Source of the DNA: Lentimicrobium sp.
Lineage (GTDB): Bacteria; Bacteroidota; Bacteroidia; Bacteroidales; Lentimicrobiaceae
Reading direction: 5' to 3'
NCBI GenBank assembly: GCA_023957275.1
Contig: JAMLHF010000017.1
Span: forward strand, 1 to 64,000
DNA length: 64,000 nt
The stretch's first letter is position 1. Every line of letters starts with the position of its first letter. The notes under the pieces are model-generated. The model saw only the letters and a list, made by a program, of their open reading frames with translations. It was not told the DNA's origin and ran no database searches. Shown here in pieces: positions 54,425 to 63,108 of this stretch. Made by a program: the position numbers and the translations under genes.

Positions 54425-55525
54425 ATGAAAAAAATCTTTGTCTTTGCAGCAATTATATCGATGATTGCTGCATCAGCTCCGGCACTGCATGCGCAGAAAA
54501 CCTCAAAAGTATCCGGCAGGGAGCATCTGCCGAAAAATATTATCCTGATGATCGGTGACGGGATGGGGCTGCCACAGATGTATGCTGCCTATACGGCATC
54601 ATGCGGATCGCTGCACATGGCGGAATTTAACCAGATTGCTTTAGTAAAAACATTATCAGCCAGCGATTACATCACCGACTCCGGCGCCGGAGGTACGGCC
54701 CTTGCCTGTGGCATTAAAACCAATAACGGAATGATCGGGATGGGACCTGACAGCATTCCTGTTAAAAGTATTCTCAAAATAGCGGAGGACAAAGGGCTTT
54801 CCACCGGCATAGTTGTAACCTGTGATGTTACCCACGCAACACCGGCCTCTTTTATTGCTTCCGTTAAAAGCCGCAAACAGGCCGAAGATATTGCCATGCA
54901 GTTTCTGAGCACCGACATTGATGTGTTTATCGGAGGCGGGCGTGACGCATTTGCCAACCGGCGCGACAGTCTCAATCTGCTCGACAGCCTGGCAAAACAT
55001 AATTATACGCTAGCTTCAACCATTCCTGCCATGCTCAATGTCAACCAGGGTAAACTCGCCGCTCTGCTTTACCCTGGCCACCCCCCGAAATTCAGCGAAG
55101 GAAGGGGCGATATGCTAAGTCTTTCAACCGAAAAAGCCCTGGAACTGCTCAGTAAGAATCAGAAGGGCTTTTTCATGATGATTGAAGGGTCCCAGATAGA
55201 TTGGGGCGGGCATGATAATGACCTGGATTACGTTGTCAATGAAACCCTCGATTTCGACAAAGCTGTGGGCATAGCGCTGGAGTTTGCCCGTAAAAACGGA
55301 GAAACCCTGGTAATAGTAACTGCGGACCATGAAACCGGCGGACTGTCGAATATGGAAGGCAATTTTGAAACCGGGCAAACCGGCGGCCGGTTTACAACTG
55401 ATGACCACAGCGGAGTTCCGGTACCTTTGTATGCTTTTGGCCCCGGTTCAGGTAATTTCAAAGGGTTGATGGACAATACCGATGTATTCCGGCTGATGCT
55501 CCAACTGCTCAGCCTTTCAAGATAG
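54425..55525 (+). CDS. Periplasmic alkaline phosphatase
   Basis: This 366-residue enzyme has a signal peptide (MKKIFVFAAIISMIAASAPA, cleaved near HAQ) and the PhoA-superfamily metal site. Visible are NIILMIGDGMGLPQMYAAYT near 39-58 (first Asp metal ligand), nucleophile Ser in YITDSGAGGTALACGIKT near 80-97, VTHATPASF near 137, MMIEGSQIDWGGHDNDL near 250-266, and TADHETGGLS near 299. It hydrolyses phosphate monoesters in the periplasm. I chose the ATG at 54,425 since the longer frame has no signal. It is shorter than E. coli PhoA, as usual in Bacteroidota. The insertion of repeat B has placed new DNA upstream. Confidence 0.92.
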   Translation: MKKIFVFAAIISMIAASAPALHAQKTSKVSGREHLPKNIILMIGDGMGLPQMYAAYTASCGSLHMAEFNQIALVKTLSASDYITDSGAGGTALACGIKTNNGMIGMGPDSIPVKSILKIAEDKGLSTGIVVTCDVTHATPASFIASVKSRKQAEDIAMQFLSTDIDVFIGGGRDAFANRRDSLNLLDSLAKHNYTLASTIPAMLNVNQGKLAALLYPGHPPKFSEGRGDMLSLSTEKALELLSKNQKGFFMMIEGSQIDWGGHDNDLDYVVNETLDFDKAVGIALEFARKNGETLVIVTADHETGGLSNMEGNFETGQTGGRFTTDDHSGVPVPLYAFGPGSGNFKGLMDNTDVFRLMLQLLSLSR

Positions 55526-55655
55526 TTGCCTGATCTGTCAGTTATTTACAGCAGGCAAAGCGGAAATCCTTCCGATCCTGATTTTTAATGCAGTGATATT
55601 CCCGGCATTTTAATGCCGGATTTTCCTGACCGGTGCACCATGAATGCAAACCGGT

Positions 55656-55686
55656 TTTGAAAACACCCCACCTTAGCTTATTTTTG
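55656..55686 (+). promoter_or_regulatory. Bacteroidota-type promoter of the HldD-like gene
   Basis: TTTG (55,656-55,659), exactly 19 bp, then TATTTTTG (55,679-55,686); the ATG is 20 bp downstream, so the leader is very short. Confidence 0.75.
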
Positions 55687-55705
55687 CAAAACCAAATACG
55701 AAAAA

Positions 55706-56671
55706 ATGATTGTAGTAACCGGAGCCGCAGGATTTATAGGCAGTTGCCTGATCAGTAAATTATTGGAATCAGGACACAAGGAAATCGTTGCTGTTGATGA
55801 TTTCTCAAAATCCGGCAAAGCCGGAAATCTTAATGGCAAACCCCTTGCAGCCCGGGTCAGCCGTAATGAATTCTTCGACTGGCTGCCACTGCATGAAAAG
55901 GAAATCAGGTTCGTTTTCCATATCGGCGCAAGAACCGATACGACGGAATTCAATATGCAGGTATTTGAGGAACTGAATTTAGGCTATTCAAAGAAGGTTT
56001 GGGAAGCCTGCTCCGGATATCAAATCCCGCTTGTTTACGCGTCTTCGGCGGCCACCTATGGATCAGGTGAATACGGATATGACGACCGCCACGATATTGT
56101 GGATCGGCTCAGGCCCCTGAATCCTTACGGAATTTCAAAAAATGAATTTGACAAATGGGCGCTTATGCAAACAGCAACGCCTCCCTTTTGGGCCGGGATG
56201 AAGTTCTTTAATGTTTACGGGCCGAATGAATATCATAAAGGCAGAATGGCCTCGGTGATATTCCATTCATTCAACCAGATCAGACAGACCGGAAAAGTCC
56301 GGCTGTTCCGCTCACACCGCCCCGACTTCGGCGATGGCGGTCAGTTGCGTGACTTTATCTATGTAAAGGATGTGGTTGCAGTGCTGGAATTCATGATGAA
56401 CAAAAGGCCACAATCAGGACTTTACAACCTGGGAACCGGCAAGGCAAGAACCTTTTCCGACCTCGCCAAAGCTACGTTCTCGGCATTGAATCTTGAACCG
56501 GATATTGAATTTATCGACACCCCGGCAGATATCCGTGATAAATATCAGTATTTTACAGAAGCTGAAATGAATAAACTGAGAAGTGCCGGCTACACCGGTG
56601 TTTTCACTTCGCTGGAGGATGGAATATCTGATTATGTGCGCAATTACCTTGCAAACAACAGTTACAGGTAA
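55706..56671 (+). CDS. rfaD: ADP-L-glycero-D-manno-heptose 6-epimerase
   Basis: This 321-residue short-chain epimerase makes the heptose precursor of lipopolysaccharide core. It has NAD(P)-binding VVTGAAGFIGSCL near residues 3-15, ARTDTTEFN near 75 (typical of HldD), active-site SSAATYG near 112, YGISKNEFDKWAL near 141 (Tyr and Lys), FFNVYGPNEYHKGRMASV near 167-184, and LRDFIYVKDVV near 215. Length agrees with HldD. It has a consensus promoter and is convergent with a MerR gene. Confidence 0.93.
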   Translation: MIVVTGAAGFIGSCLISKLLESGHKEIVAVDDFSKSGKAGNLNGKPLAARVSRNEFFDWLPLHEKEIRFVFHIGARTDTTEFNMQVFEELNLGYSKKVWEACSGYQIPLVYASSAATYGSGEYGYDDRHDIVDRLRPLNPYGISKNEFDKWALMQTATPPFWAGMKFFNVYGPNEYHKGRMASVIFHSFNQIRQTGKVRLFRSHRPDFGDGGQLRDFIYVKDVVAVLEFMMNKRPQSGLYNLGTGKARTFSDLAKATFSALNLEPDIEFIDTPADIRDKYQYFTEAEMNKLRSAGYTGVFTSLEDGISDYVRNYLANNSYR

Positions 56672-56673
56672 TA

Positions 56674-57018
56674 TCAGTCTTCATTAAGATTTTGCTTGAG
56701 TTCCAGAAGAAAAGCCCGCATTTGCTGAAGGGTTTTTACAACTTCGTGGTTGTCGGTAATATCATCCCTGTTCACTTTCAGTTTTTCCCGGGCACCCTGA
56801 AGTGTAAACCCGCGCTCTTTTACAAGATGATAAATCAGGTGGAAGTTATCAACATCCTGTTTCGTGAAAAACCGGTTACCTTTTTTGTTCCTGAAAGGCT
56901 TTATTATATCAAATTCTTTTTCCCAGTAACGGATCAGGGATACATTAACCCCAAACATATTCGCCACCTCCCCTATCCTGAAATAGACCTTTTCAATTTC
57001 CCTTTTCCGGTATGGCAT
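56674..57018 (-). CDS. MerR-family transcriptional regulator
   Basis: This 114-residue protein has a single MerR winged-helix domain (YFRIGEVANMFGVNVSLIRYWEKEFDIIKP near 12-41, then RFFTKQDVDNFHLI) and a short helical dimerisation tail, with no effector-binding domain or Cys cluster. I chose the ATG at 57,018, as the longer frame starts inside the M23 gene. It follows the M23 peptidase by 13 bp and may be co-transcribed with it. Small MerR proteins in this position are common in Bacteroidota; the target is unknown. Confidence 0.85.
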   Translation of the reverse strand: MPYRKREIEKVYFRIGEVANMFGVNVSLIRYWEKEFDIIKPFRNKKGNRFFTKQDVDNFHLIYHLVKERGFTLQGAREKLKVNRDDITDNHEVVKTLQQMRAFLLELKQNLNED

Positions 57019-57031
57019 AAGGCAAAGAATG

Positions 57032-58003
57032 TTAATCGAGGGTTTGCGATGGCCGCTGCGAAAGCTCAATCATCAGGGCATATTCCTCGGGAGTAATGTC
57101 ATTGAAGAAGAAGTTAATCGGATCAACAGCCCTGCCACCTTTACGCACTTCATAATGCAGATGCGGGGAGGTTGATTTACCGGTATTTCCGACAAAACCG
57201 ATGACCTGCCCCCGTTTAACCTTCTGACCTTTTTTTACTGCCATTTTAGAGAGATGCGCATAAAGCGTCTCATAGCCAAAGCCATGATTCACTACTATAC
57301 AATTACCGTATCCGCTGCGCGAATATTCAACCTTGGTAACCACCCCATCCCCGGTAGCATAAATGTCAGTACCCACCGGAGCGGTAAAGTCAATTCCTTC
57401 ATGAAACTTTGTAACCTTGTAAAAGGGATCGGTACGATACCCAAAGTAGGAACCAATCCGGCGCAGATCGGAATTTGAGACGGGTTGAATTGCGGGTATT
57501 GAAGCGATCAGTTCTTCCTTTCTTTTGGCAAGCTCAAAAACCTCATCAAATGACCTGGACTGAACATATAACTGACTGGTAAGCACGTCCAGTTTGCGGG
57601 TAGTATTGACAATGATCTCGCTGTTCCTGAAACCTTCAAGTCTGGCATACCGGTCAGTACCACCAAAACCAGCCCTCCTCACCGAAGAGGGAATGGGTTC
57701 TGATTCGAATATCACCCGGTAAATATTGTCATCCCTGTCCTGAAGGTCACTCACAACCGCCTGCACCTTGTCAAGCCGGTCATTCAAAATGGCGAACTGC
57801 AGCTTATACTGATCTATTTCACGCTGCAAAATGCGCTCTTTGGGAGATTCAATAAAATTATACGCGAACAGCAGCACAACCGCCGCGAAAACCATTCCGG
57901 TTGCCACAACAGACAACAGGCGAAGGAACCTTTGTTTAAAAGTAACCTTAACCTTTTCGATTTTCAGAGACTTGGTATTGAAATGATATCTGACTTTTGC
58001 CAT
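57032..58003 (-). CDS. M23-family zinc metallopeptidase
   Basis: This 323-residue envelope protein has a cytoplasmic basic N-terminus, one membrane helix near 32-52 (LLSVVATGMVFAAVVLLFAY), a coiled-coil stretch (about 58-90) and a C-terminal LytM domain. Zinc ligands are in KFHEGIDFTAP near 199-209 (His and Asp) and SPHLHYEVRKGG near 279-290 (HxH). It likely cleaves or remodels peptidoglycan peptide bonds. I chose the ATG at 58,003 (MAKVRYHF); upstream codons do not resemble the family. Divergent from alaS. Confidence 0.92.
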   Translation of the reverse strand: MAKVRYHFNTKSLKIEKVKVTFKQRFLRLLSVVATGMVFAAVVLLFAYNFIESPKERILQREIDQYKLQFAILNDRLDKVQAVVSDLQDRDDNIYRVIFESEPIPSSVRRAGFGGTDRYARLEGFRNSEIIVNTTRKLDVLTSQLYVQSRSFDEVFELAKRKEELIASIPAIQPVSNSDLRRIGSYFGYRTDPFYKVTKFHEGIDFTAPVGTDIYATGDGVVTKVEYSRSGYGNCIVVNHGFGYETLYAHLSKMAVKKGQKVKRGQVIGFVGNTGKSTSPHLHYEVRKGGRAVDPINFFFNDITPEEYALMIELSQRPSQTLD

Positions 58004-58157
58004 AGAGCAAAGAAAAATAATATAATCAGGTGAAAGGCAGATTATTGGTTTGTTTTTCCCGGGGGACTGCAAAATTAACATTTTCAATTAAATTTGCAAA
58101 CCTTTAGGATGTTAAAAATCTATAATCACAAGACCCGTTTTCAACTTAAAAACACAT

Positions 58158-60779
58158 ATGAACGCTCAGCAGACCAGACAGACTTTTCTTGATTTCTTTG
58201 AAAAAAAATCCCATCATATCGTTTCTTCTGCACCTATGGTGATCAAGGACGACCCTACCCTGATGTTTACCAATGCCGGAATGAACCAGTTCAAAGACAT
58301 CTTTCTGGGCAATTCACCGGTAAAATTTCCGCGCATTGCCAACACGCAGAAGTGCCTGAGGGTTTCAGGAAAACACAACGACCTCGAAGAAGTCGGACAC
58401 GACACCTATCACCACACCATGTTTGAAATGCTTGGCAACTGGTCGTTCGGCGATTATTTCAAGAAAGACGCCATCAACTGGGCGTGGGAACTGCTTACCG
58501 ACGTTTATAAGATCGACAAGGACCGTCTGTATGTGACCATTTTCGGCGGTGATGAGGGCGATAATCTTCAACCTGACATGGAGGCGCATGATCTTTGGAA
58601 AGCGCATGTCCCCGAAAACCGTATCCTCAGGGGAAACAAAAAAGATAATTTCTGGGAAATGGGTGACAGCGGCCCCTGCGGACCCTGTTCCGAAATCCAT
58701 GTGGATATCCGTAACAATCAGGAAAGGGCTGAAGTTGACGGCGCCACCCTGGTGAATACGGGCGATCCCAAAGTAATAGAAATCTGGAACCTGGTGTTTA
58801 TGGAGTTCAACCGCCTGGCCAACGGAAGCCTGCAGCCGCTGCCGGCAAAGCATGTTGATACTGGCATGGGTTTCGAACGTCTTTGTATGGTATTGCAGCA
58901 AAAGCAATCCAACTACGACACCGACATCTTTCAACCCATTATCGGAAAAATAGCAGATATCAGCGGTATCCGTTATGGAGCCGCCGACAAGACCGATATT
59001 GCCATGCGCGTGATAGCCGACCATGTGAGGGCCATTGCCTTTGCCATCGCCGACGGGCAGCTGCCATCCAATAACAAAGCCGGCTACGTAATACGACGCA
59101 TCCTGAGAAGGGCGGTCAGATACGGCTTTACTTTCCTGAAAACGGACGAGCCCTTTATTCACAAACTGATTCCTGTACTCAGCGAACAAATGGGCTCCTA
59201 CTTTACCGAACTGAAAAGTCAGCAGGTACTGGTCGAAAAAGTGATCAGCGAAGAAGAAGCTTCATTCCTCAGAACGCTTTCGCATGGCATAACAAAATTC
59301 AATAACTATCTTGAATCGAATCAGCAAAATGCCCTTATCGACGGCGCTTTTGCCTTTGAGCTCTACGATACCTATGGCTTTCCGATTGACCTCACCGGAC
59401 TGATGGCCCGCGAGCACGGTAAAGAGGTTGACATGGCCGGATTCAGTAAAGGTCTTGAGCTTCAAAAGGAAAGATCGCGAAAAGACGCGAGCATCGAAGT
59501 GGAAGACTGGATTGTGCTTGACGATAAAACACCTGAAACCTTCGTGGGGTATGACACGCTGTCCGTAACAACGAAGATCACCCGCTATCGCAAGGTGCAC
59601 ACCAAAGGAAAGGATGCTTACCAGATTGCCCTTGCCAGTACTCCTTTTTATGCCGAATCGGGTGGTCAGGTCGGCGACCGGGGAGTCCTTAAATCCGGCG
59701 ACCAGATCATACAGGTACTTGATACGCGAAAAGAAAACAACCTTATCATTCATCTTACCGGGGCAATCCCCGCCAATCCCGCAGAAATCCTTGTAGCCAC
59801 CGTTTCGGAAGATGCAAGAACGGACACAGCCAATAACCACTCAGCCACGCATCTGCTGCATCATGCACTGCGAAATATTATCGGAACGCATGTTGAACAA
59901 AAGGGCTCATATGTGCATCCGGATTATCTGAGGTTCGACTTCTCGCACTTTCAGAAAGTAACCGAAGAAGAGATTCATGAGATTGAAAAACAGGTAAACA
60001 GTATGATACGGCAGAATCTCGTATTGGATGAAATGCGCGATATTCCCTTCGATAAGGCCAAAGAAGCCGGCGCTATTGCTCTTTTCGGTGAAAAATACGG
60101 AGACTCGGTAAGGGTGATCAGGTTTGGCAATTCTGTCGAACTATGCGGAGGAACCCATGTGCATGCTACCGGGCAGATCGGGTTGTTTAAAATTACTTCC
60201 GAATCGGCCATCGCCGCCGGGGTGCGCAGAATTGAAGCGATCACTGCCGGTAAAGCGGAAGCGTTTTATCACAACCAGTTATCGTTGATCAGTGAAATTA
60301 AAGAATTGGTAAAAAATCCCGTTGATCCGGTGAAAGGCATCAGAAACCTGCTTGAGGAAAACCAGAAACTCAGGGGGCAGCTGGAGCAGATCTCACTGGA
60401 AAAAGTGAATGAGCTTTACCATCAGCTGATGGCCGGAAGCCGGGATATAAACGGCTGCAGGCTGATCACCGGAAAAGTAAACCTGGATGCAGGCTCTGCC
60501 AAAGATCTTGCATTCCGGCTGATGGATGCTTCCGACAATCACCTTATTATATTGGGGACCCTGCATGATGACAAACCCGGGATTACCGTTGCCATCTCAG
60601 GCCCGCTTGTAAATACCGGAAAATATAACGCCGCGGCTATTGTCAGGGAACTGGCTAAAGAAATCAGTGGTGGCGGAGGAGGCCAGGCTCATTTTGCCAC
60701 TGCAGGAGGCAAAAACCCCGGAGGAATAGAAAGCGCCCTCGTGAAGGCGGCTGCACTTGTTGCCAGAATAGCCTCCTGA
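58158..60779 (+). CDS. alaS: Alanyl-tRNA synthetase
   Basis: This 873-residue class II synthetase charges tRNA-Ala. Landmarks: motif 1 region with LMFTNAGMNQFKDIFLG near 31-47, motif 2 RISGKHNDLEEVG-type segment near 68, motif 3 around GMGFERL near 236, the editing-domain zinc site NHSATHLLHHAL near 557-568 plus CGGTHVHATGQIG near 665, and the C-Ala domain with GGGGQAHFATAGG near 836. All parts are present and length is normal. Confidence 0.98.
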   Translation: MNAQQTRQTFLDFFEKKSHHIVSSAPMVIKDDPTLMFTNAGMNQFKDIFLGNSPVKFPRIANTQKCLRVSGKHNDLEEVGHDTYHHTMFEMLGNWSFGDYFKKDAINWAWELLTDVYKIDKDRLYVTIFGGDEGDNLQPDMEAHDLWKAHVPENRILRGNKKDNFWEMGDSGPCGPCSEIHVDIRNNQERAEVDGATLVNTGDPKVIEIWNLVFMEFNRLANGSLQPLPAKHVDTGMGFERLCMVLQQKQSNYDTDIFQPIIGKIADISGIRYGAADKTDIAMRVIADHVRAIAFAIADGQLPSNNKAGYVIRRILRRAVRYGFTFLKTDEPFIHKLIPVLSEQMGSYFTELKSQQVLVEKVISEEEASFLRTLSHGITKFNNYLESNQQNALIDGAFAFELYDTYGFPIDLTGLMAREHGKEVDMAGFSKGLELQKERSRKDASIEVEDWIVLDDKTPETFVGYDTLSVTTKITRYRKVHTKGKDAYQIALASTPFYAESGGQVGDRGVLKSGDQIIQVLDTRKENNLIIHLTGAIPANPAEILVATVSEDARTDTANNHSATHLLHHALRNIIGTHVEQKGSYVHPDYLRFDFSHFQKVTEEEIHEIEKQVNSMIRQNLVLDEMRDIPFDKAKEAGAIALFGEKYGDSVRVIRFGNSVELCGGTHVHATGQIGLFKITSESAIAAGVRRIEAITAGKAEAFYHNQLSLISEIKELVKNPVDPVKGIRNLLEENQKLRGQLEQISLEKVNELYHQLMAGSRDINGCRLITGKVNLDAGSAKDLAFRLMDASDNHLIILGTLHDDKPGITVAISGPLVNTGKYNAAAIVRELAKEISGGGGGQAHFATAGGKNPGGIESALVKAAALVARIAS

Positions 60780-60898
60780 AAAACATTTCTGCACCACCTG
60801 ATCCATCTTCCATATTTTTGTGTCACTTTTAGTGGTTAAAAATTAAACAATTTAATAACGAACATTGTTAATACGACGATTAAACAGTCAGACGCAAA

Positions 60899-61801
60899 AT
60901 GTTTTACACAGCACAACCCATGATAAGATACTCAATCAAAGATCTGGAAAAACTTACCGGCATCAAGGCCCACACGATCCGGATCTGGGAGAAAAGGTAT
61001 CAACTGATAGAACCCGAGAGAACTTCAACAAACATCCGGTACTATTCCGACAATGACCTGAAAAAACTGCTGAACGTCTCAATCCTTAACCGCAATGGCC
61101 TGAAAATTTCCAACATTGTCAATATGGGCAACGAGGAAATTAATGAACGGATCATGGAGATATCAGAGACCTCCTATGACCACGACAACCAGATTGAACA
61201 ACTGATTGTTGCCATGATCGATTTTGATGAGGTCAGGTTCGAACGGGTGCTCACTACCTCTATCATCAAATCGGGATTTGACGATACTGTTATCAACCTG
61301 CTTTATCCCTTCTTCGAAAAGATTGGCATACTCTGGCAGATCGGCACCATATTTCCGGCCCAGGAACATTTTGTCTCCAATATTATCAGACAAAAACTGA
61401 TTATCGCGATCGACGGACAGAACAACCCTCTGAAACCGGATACCAGGTGCGTCCTGATGGCCCTGCCATCCGGAGAGTGGCACGAATTGGGACTGTTATT
61501 CTATTATTACCTCGCCAGGAAAGCAGGATTACGGGTTATTTACCTTGGACAGTCGGTTCCGTTTGAAGATCTGATTGAAGTGAGCAGAAAACAAACCGTT
61601 GACCTTTTCTTCACTTCAATGACAACCCCCTTAACCCAGAAGAAGTATTCCGAATACATCCAGCAGTTATCACTGGCTTTTAACAATAAGCAGGTATTTA
61701 TTACAGGTTATCAAACAAAGGAATATACGGTTGAACTGCCCGCAAACGTAATCAGGATTGATGCTCCGGAACATTTCATGGAAAGAATAAAATTGCTTTA
61801 G
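60899..61801 (+). CDS. CarH/LitR-like MerR regulator with cobalamin-binding domain
   Basis: This 300-residue regulator has an N-terminal MerR DNA-binding domain (YSIKDLEKLTGIKAHTIRIW), a helical bundle with LWQIGTIFPAQEH near 147-159, and a Rossmann-like B12-binding domain with LPSGEWHELGLLF near 183-195 and LRVIYLGQSVP near 206. The W-x9-EH spacing and the E-x-H-x-x-G motif (the axial His) match CarH, the adenosylcobalamin-dependent photoreceptor repressor. An in-frame ATG at 60,920 (MIRYSIKD) is an alternative start. An ECF sigma gene lies downstream. In aerobic Bacteroidota such pairs often precede carotenoid genes, absent here. Confidence 0.85.
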   Translation: MFYTAQPMIRYSIKDLEKLTGIKAHTIRIWEKRYQLIEPERTSTNIRYYSDNDLKKLLNVSILNRNGLKISNIVNMGNEEINERIMEISETSYDHDNQIEQLIVAMIDFDEVRFERVLTTSIIKSGFDDTVINLLYPFFEKIGILWQIGTIFPAQEHFVSNIIRQKLIIAIDGQNNPLKPDTRCVLMALPSGEWHELGLLFYYYLARKAGLRVIYLGQSVPFEDLIEVSRKQTVDLFFTSMTTPLTQKKYSEYIQQLSLAFNNKQVFITGYQTKEYTVELPANVIRIDAPEHFMERIKLL

Positions 61802-62476
61802 TCCTGAATTAATCCGTAAATGAAATTCAGATTACTCCCGCTGACATCCCCCTTGTCCAGTGGATTTCCTCTTCCGCTTACAAACACATAATAATCACTT
61901 CTGCAAAGCAGCTTCAGTTGCCTTGCAGTTTTTTTTATCAGCCAATGCACCCCGGATTCCCGGGACCGGATAGAGAAATACCGTCACTCTGTCATGACAG
62001 TTATTCAGTTAATTTCTGACAAGTGATGCTTAATCTCAATGAATACAGTTTCAGGCAATTACAGCGCATAATAAAATTTATTACTATCTTTAGCAAGCTT
62101 TCGAATATTAATATGGCCCAAAATGGTGCACTTTTTTCTTTGGTTTGCACTGAGATCTTTTGAAGCTAATTCAATGTTGAAGGTGATTCAGGCAATAATA
62201 CAAAATTACCGTTTGCCATTTTCCCATTTCGGGACAGCGCCTGTCCCATTATAGGCCATCTTTATGTAAAATATTTGTTTAACATTTTATTCTCAAACAA
62301 TAAACATTTTCTGAAAAATATTTTCTGTTTTTATTTATCTGTATTTCAATGTCTTAATACACTTTAATCAATTGCTTGCAGATTTTGAATGTTAAAATTG
62401 TATTAAAATACAGGTTTGTGTTTAATTTTGCATCATGTTTGTTAAACACATTATACCAATCTAAAGCCAAAATATC
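61802..62476. other. Long intergenic region upstream of the sigma factor
   Basis: No gene is credible in this 675-bp stretch. It holds a terminator for the MerR gene, a perfect 7-bp hairpin GGGACAG-CGC-CTGTCCC at 62,231-62,247 without a T run, and a TAATTTTG box (62,423-62,430) that may be the -7 element of the sigma-factor gene. The remainder is AT-rich. Confidence 0.5.
61901..61936 (+). terminator. Terminator after the CarH-like gene
   Basis: CTGCAA/TTGCAG with inner GCA/TGC pairs forms a hairpin followed by an eight-T run about 100 bp after the stop codon. Confidence 0.7.
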
Positions 62477-62983
62477 ATGACAGCAATCGAGTTCAGCCAC
62501 AAAATTATTAGTCTACACGACAACCTTTCCTATTTTGCCAACACACTGACCAATAACCGCGAGGAGGCCAAGGACCTGATTCAGGATACTTATCTGAAGG
62601 CCTTAACGCACATGGATAAATTTGAAAGTGACACCAATCTGAAAGCATGGACTTATACCATCATGAAGAACACTTTCATCAACAACTACCGCAGAAACCA
62701 GAAAGCCAACACCATAGTCGACAATACCGAAGACCTTTATTACCTCAACATTCCAAGAAAATCTGACTTTGTTTCACCCGAATCGGAAATCAGCACCAAA
62801 GAGATTAAAGCGGGGATAGCAAAGCTTGAAACAGATCAGCGATTGCCTTTTGAGATGCATACGGAAGGATACAAGTACAAGGAGATTGCTGAAAACCTCA
62901 ACCTTTCAATCGGCACGGTTAAAAGCAGAATTTTCTTTACCCGCAAGAAACTGATGGAATCTTTGAAAGAGTTTCAGAGTTAA
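62477..62983 (+). CDS. ECF-type RNA polymerase sigma factor
   Basis: This 168-residue sigma-70 family protein has region 2 (REEAKDLIQDTYLKALTHMD, then LKAWTYTIMKNTFINNYRRN) and region 4 (GYKYKEIAENLNLSIGTVKS followed by RIFFTRKKL). Regions 1 and 3 are absent, as in ECF factors. No anti-sigma gene follows. It may act with the preceding CarH-like regulator. A terminator hairpin lies 20 bp after the stop. Confidence 0.92.
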   Translation: MTAIEFSHKIISLHDNLSYFANTLTNNREEAKDLIQDTYLKALTHMDKFESDTNLKAWTYTIMKNTFINNYRRNQKANTIVDNTEDLYYLNIPRKSDFVSPESEISTKEIKAGIAKLETDQRLPFEMHTEGYKYKEIAENLNLSIGTVKSRIFFTRKKLMESLKEFQS

Positions 62984-63002
62984 TCTAAAATAAGACAGGA
63001 TA

Positions 63003-63037
63003 AAAGCCGGATACAAAAACGTAGCCGGCTTTTTTTC
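63003..63037 (+). terminator. Terminator of the ECF sigma gene
   Basis: AAAGCCGG pairs with CCGGCTTT around a 14-nt loop, followed by more T residues. Confidence 0.82.
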
Positions 63038-63108
63038 TGATCAGTACCTCTAAATATAAGAACCAACCTGCGAAAAAGAAAAAAAACGAAGGAAGATACT
63101 CCGGAGGA

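Noticed and set aside
58365..59189. 274-codon minus-strand frame
   Set aside because: Antisense shadow of alaS in a GC-balanced gene.
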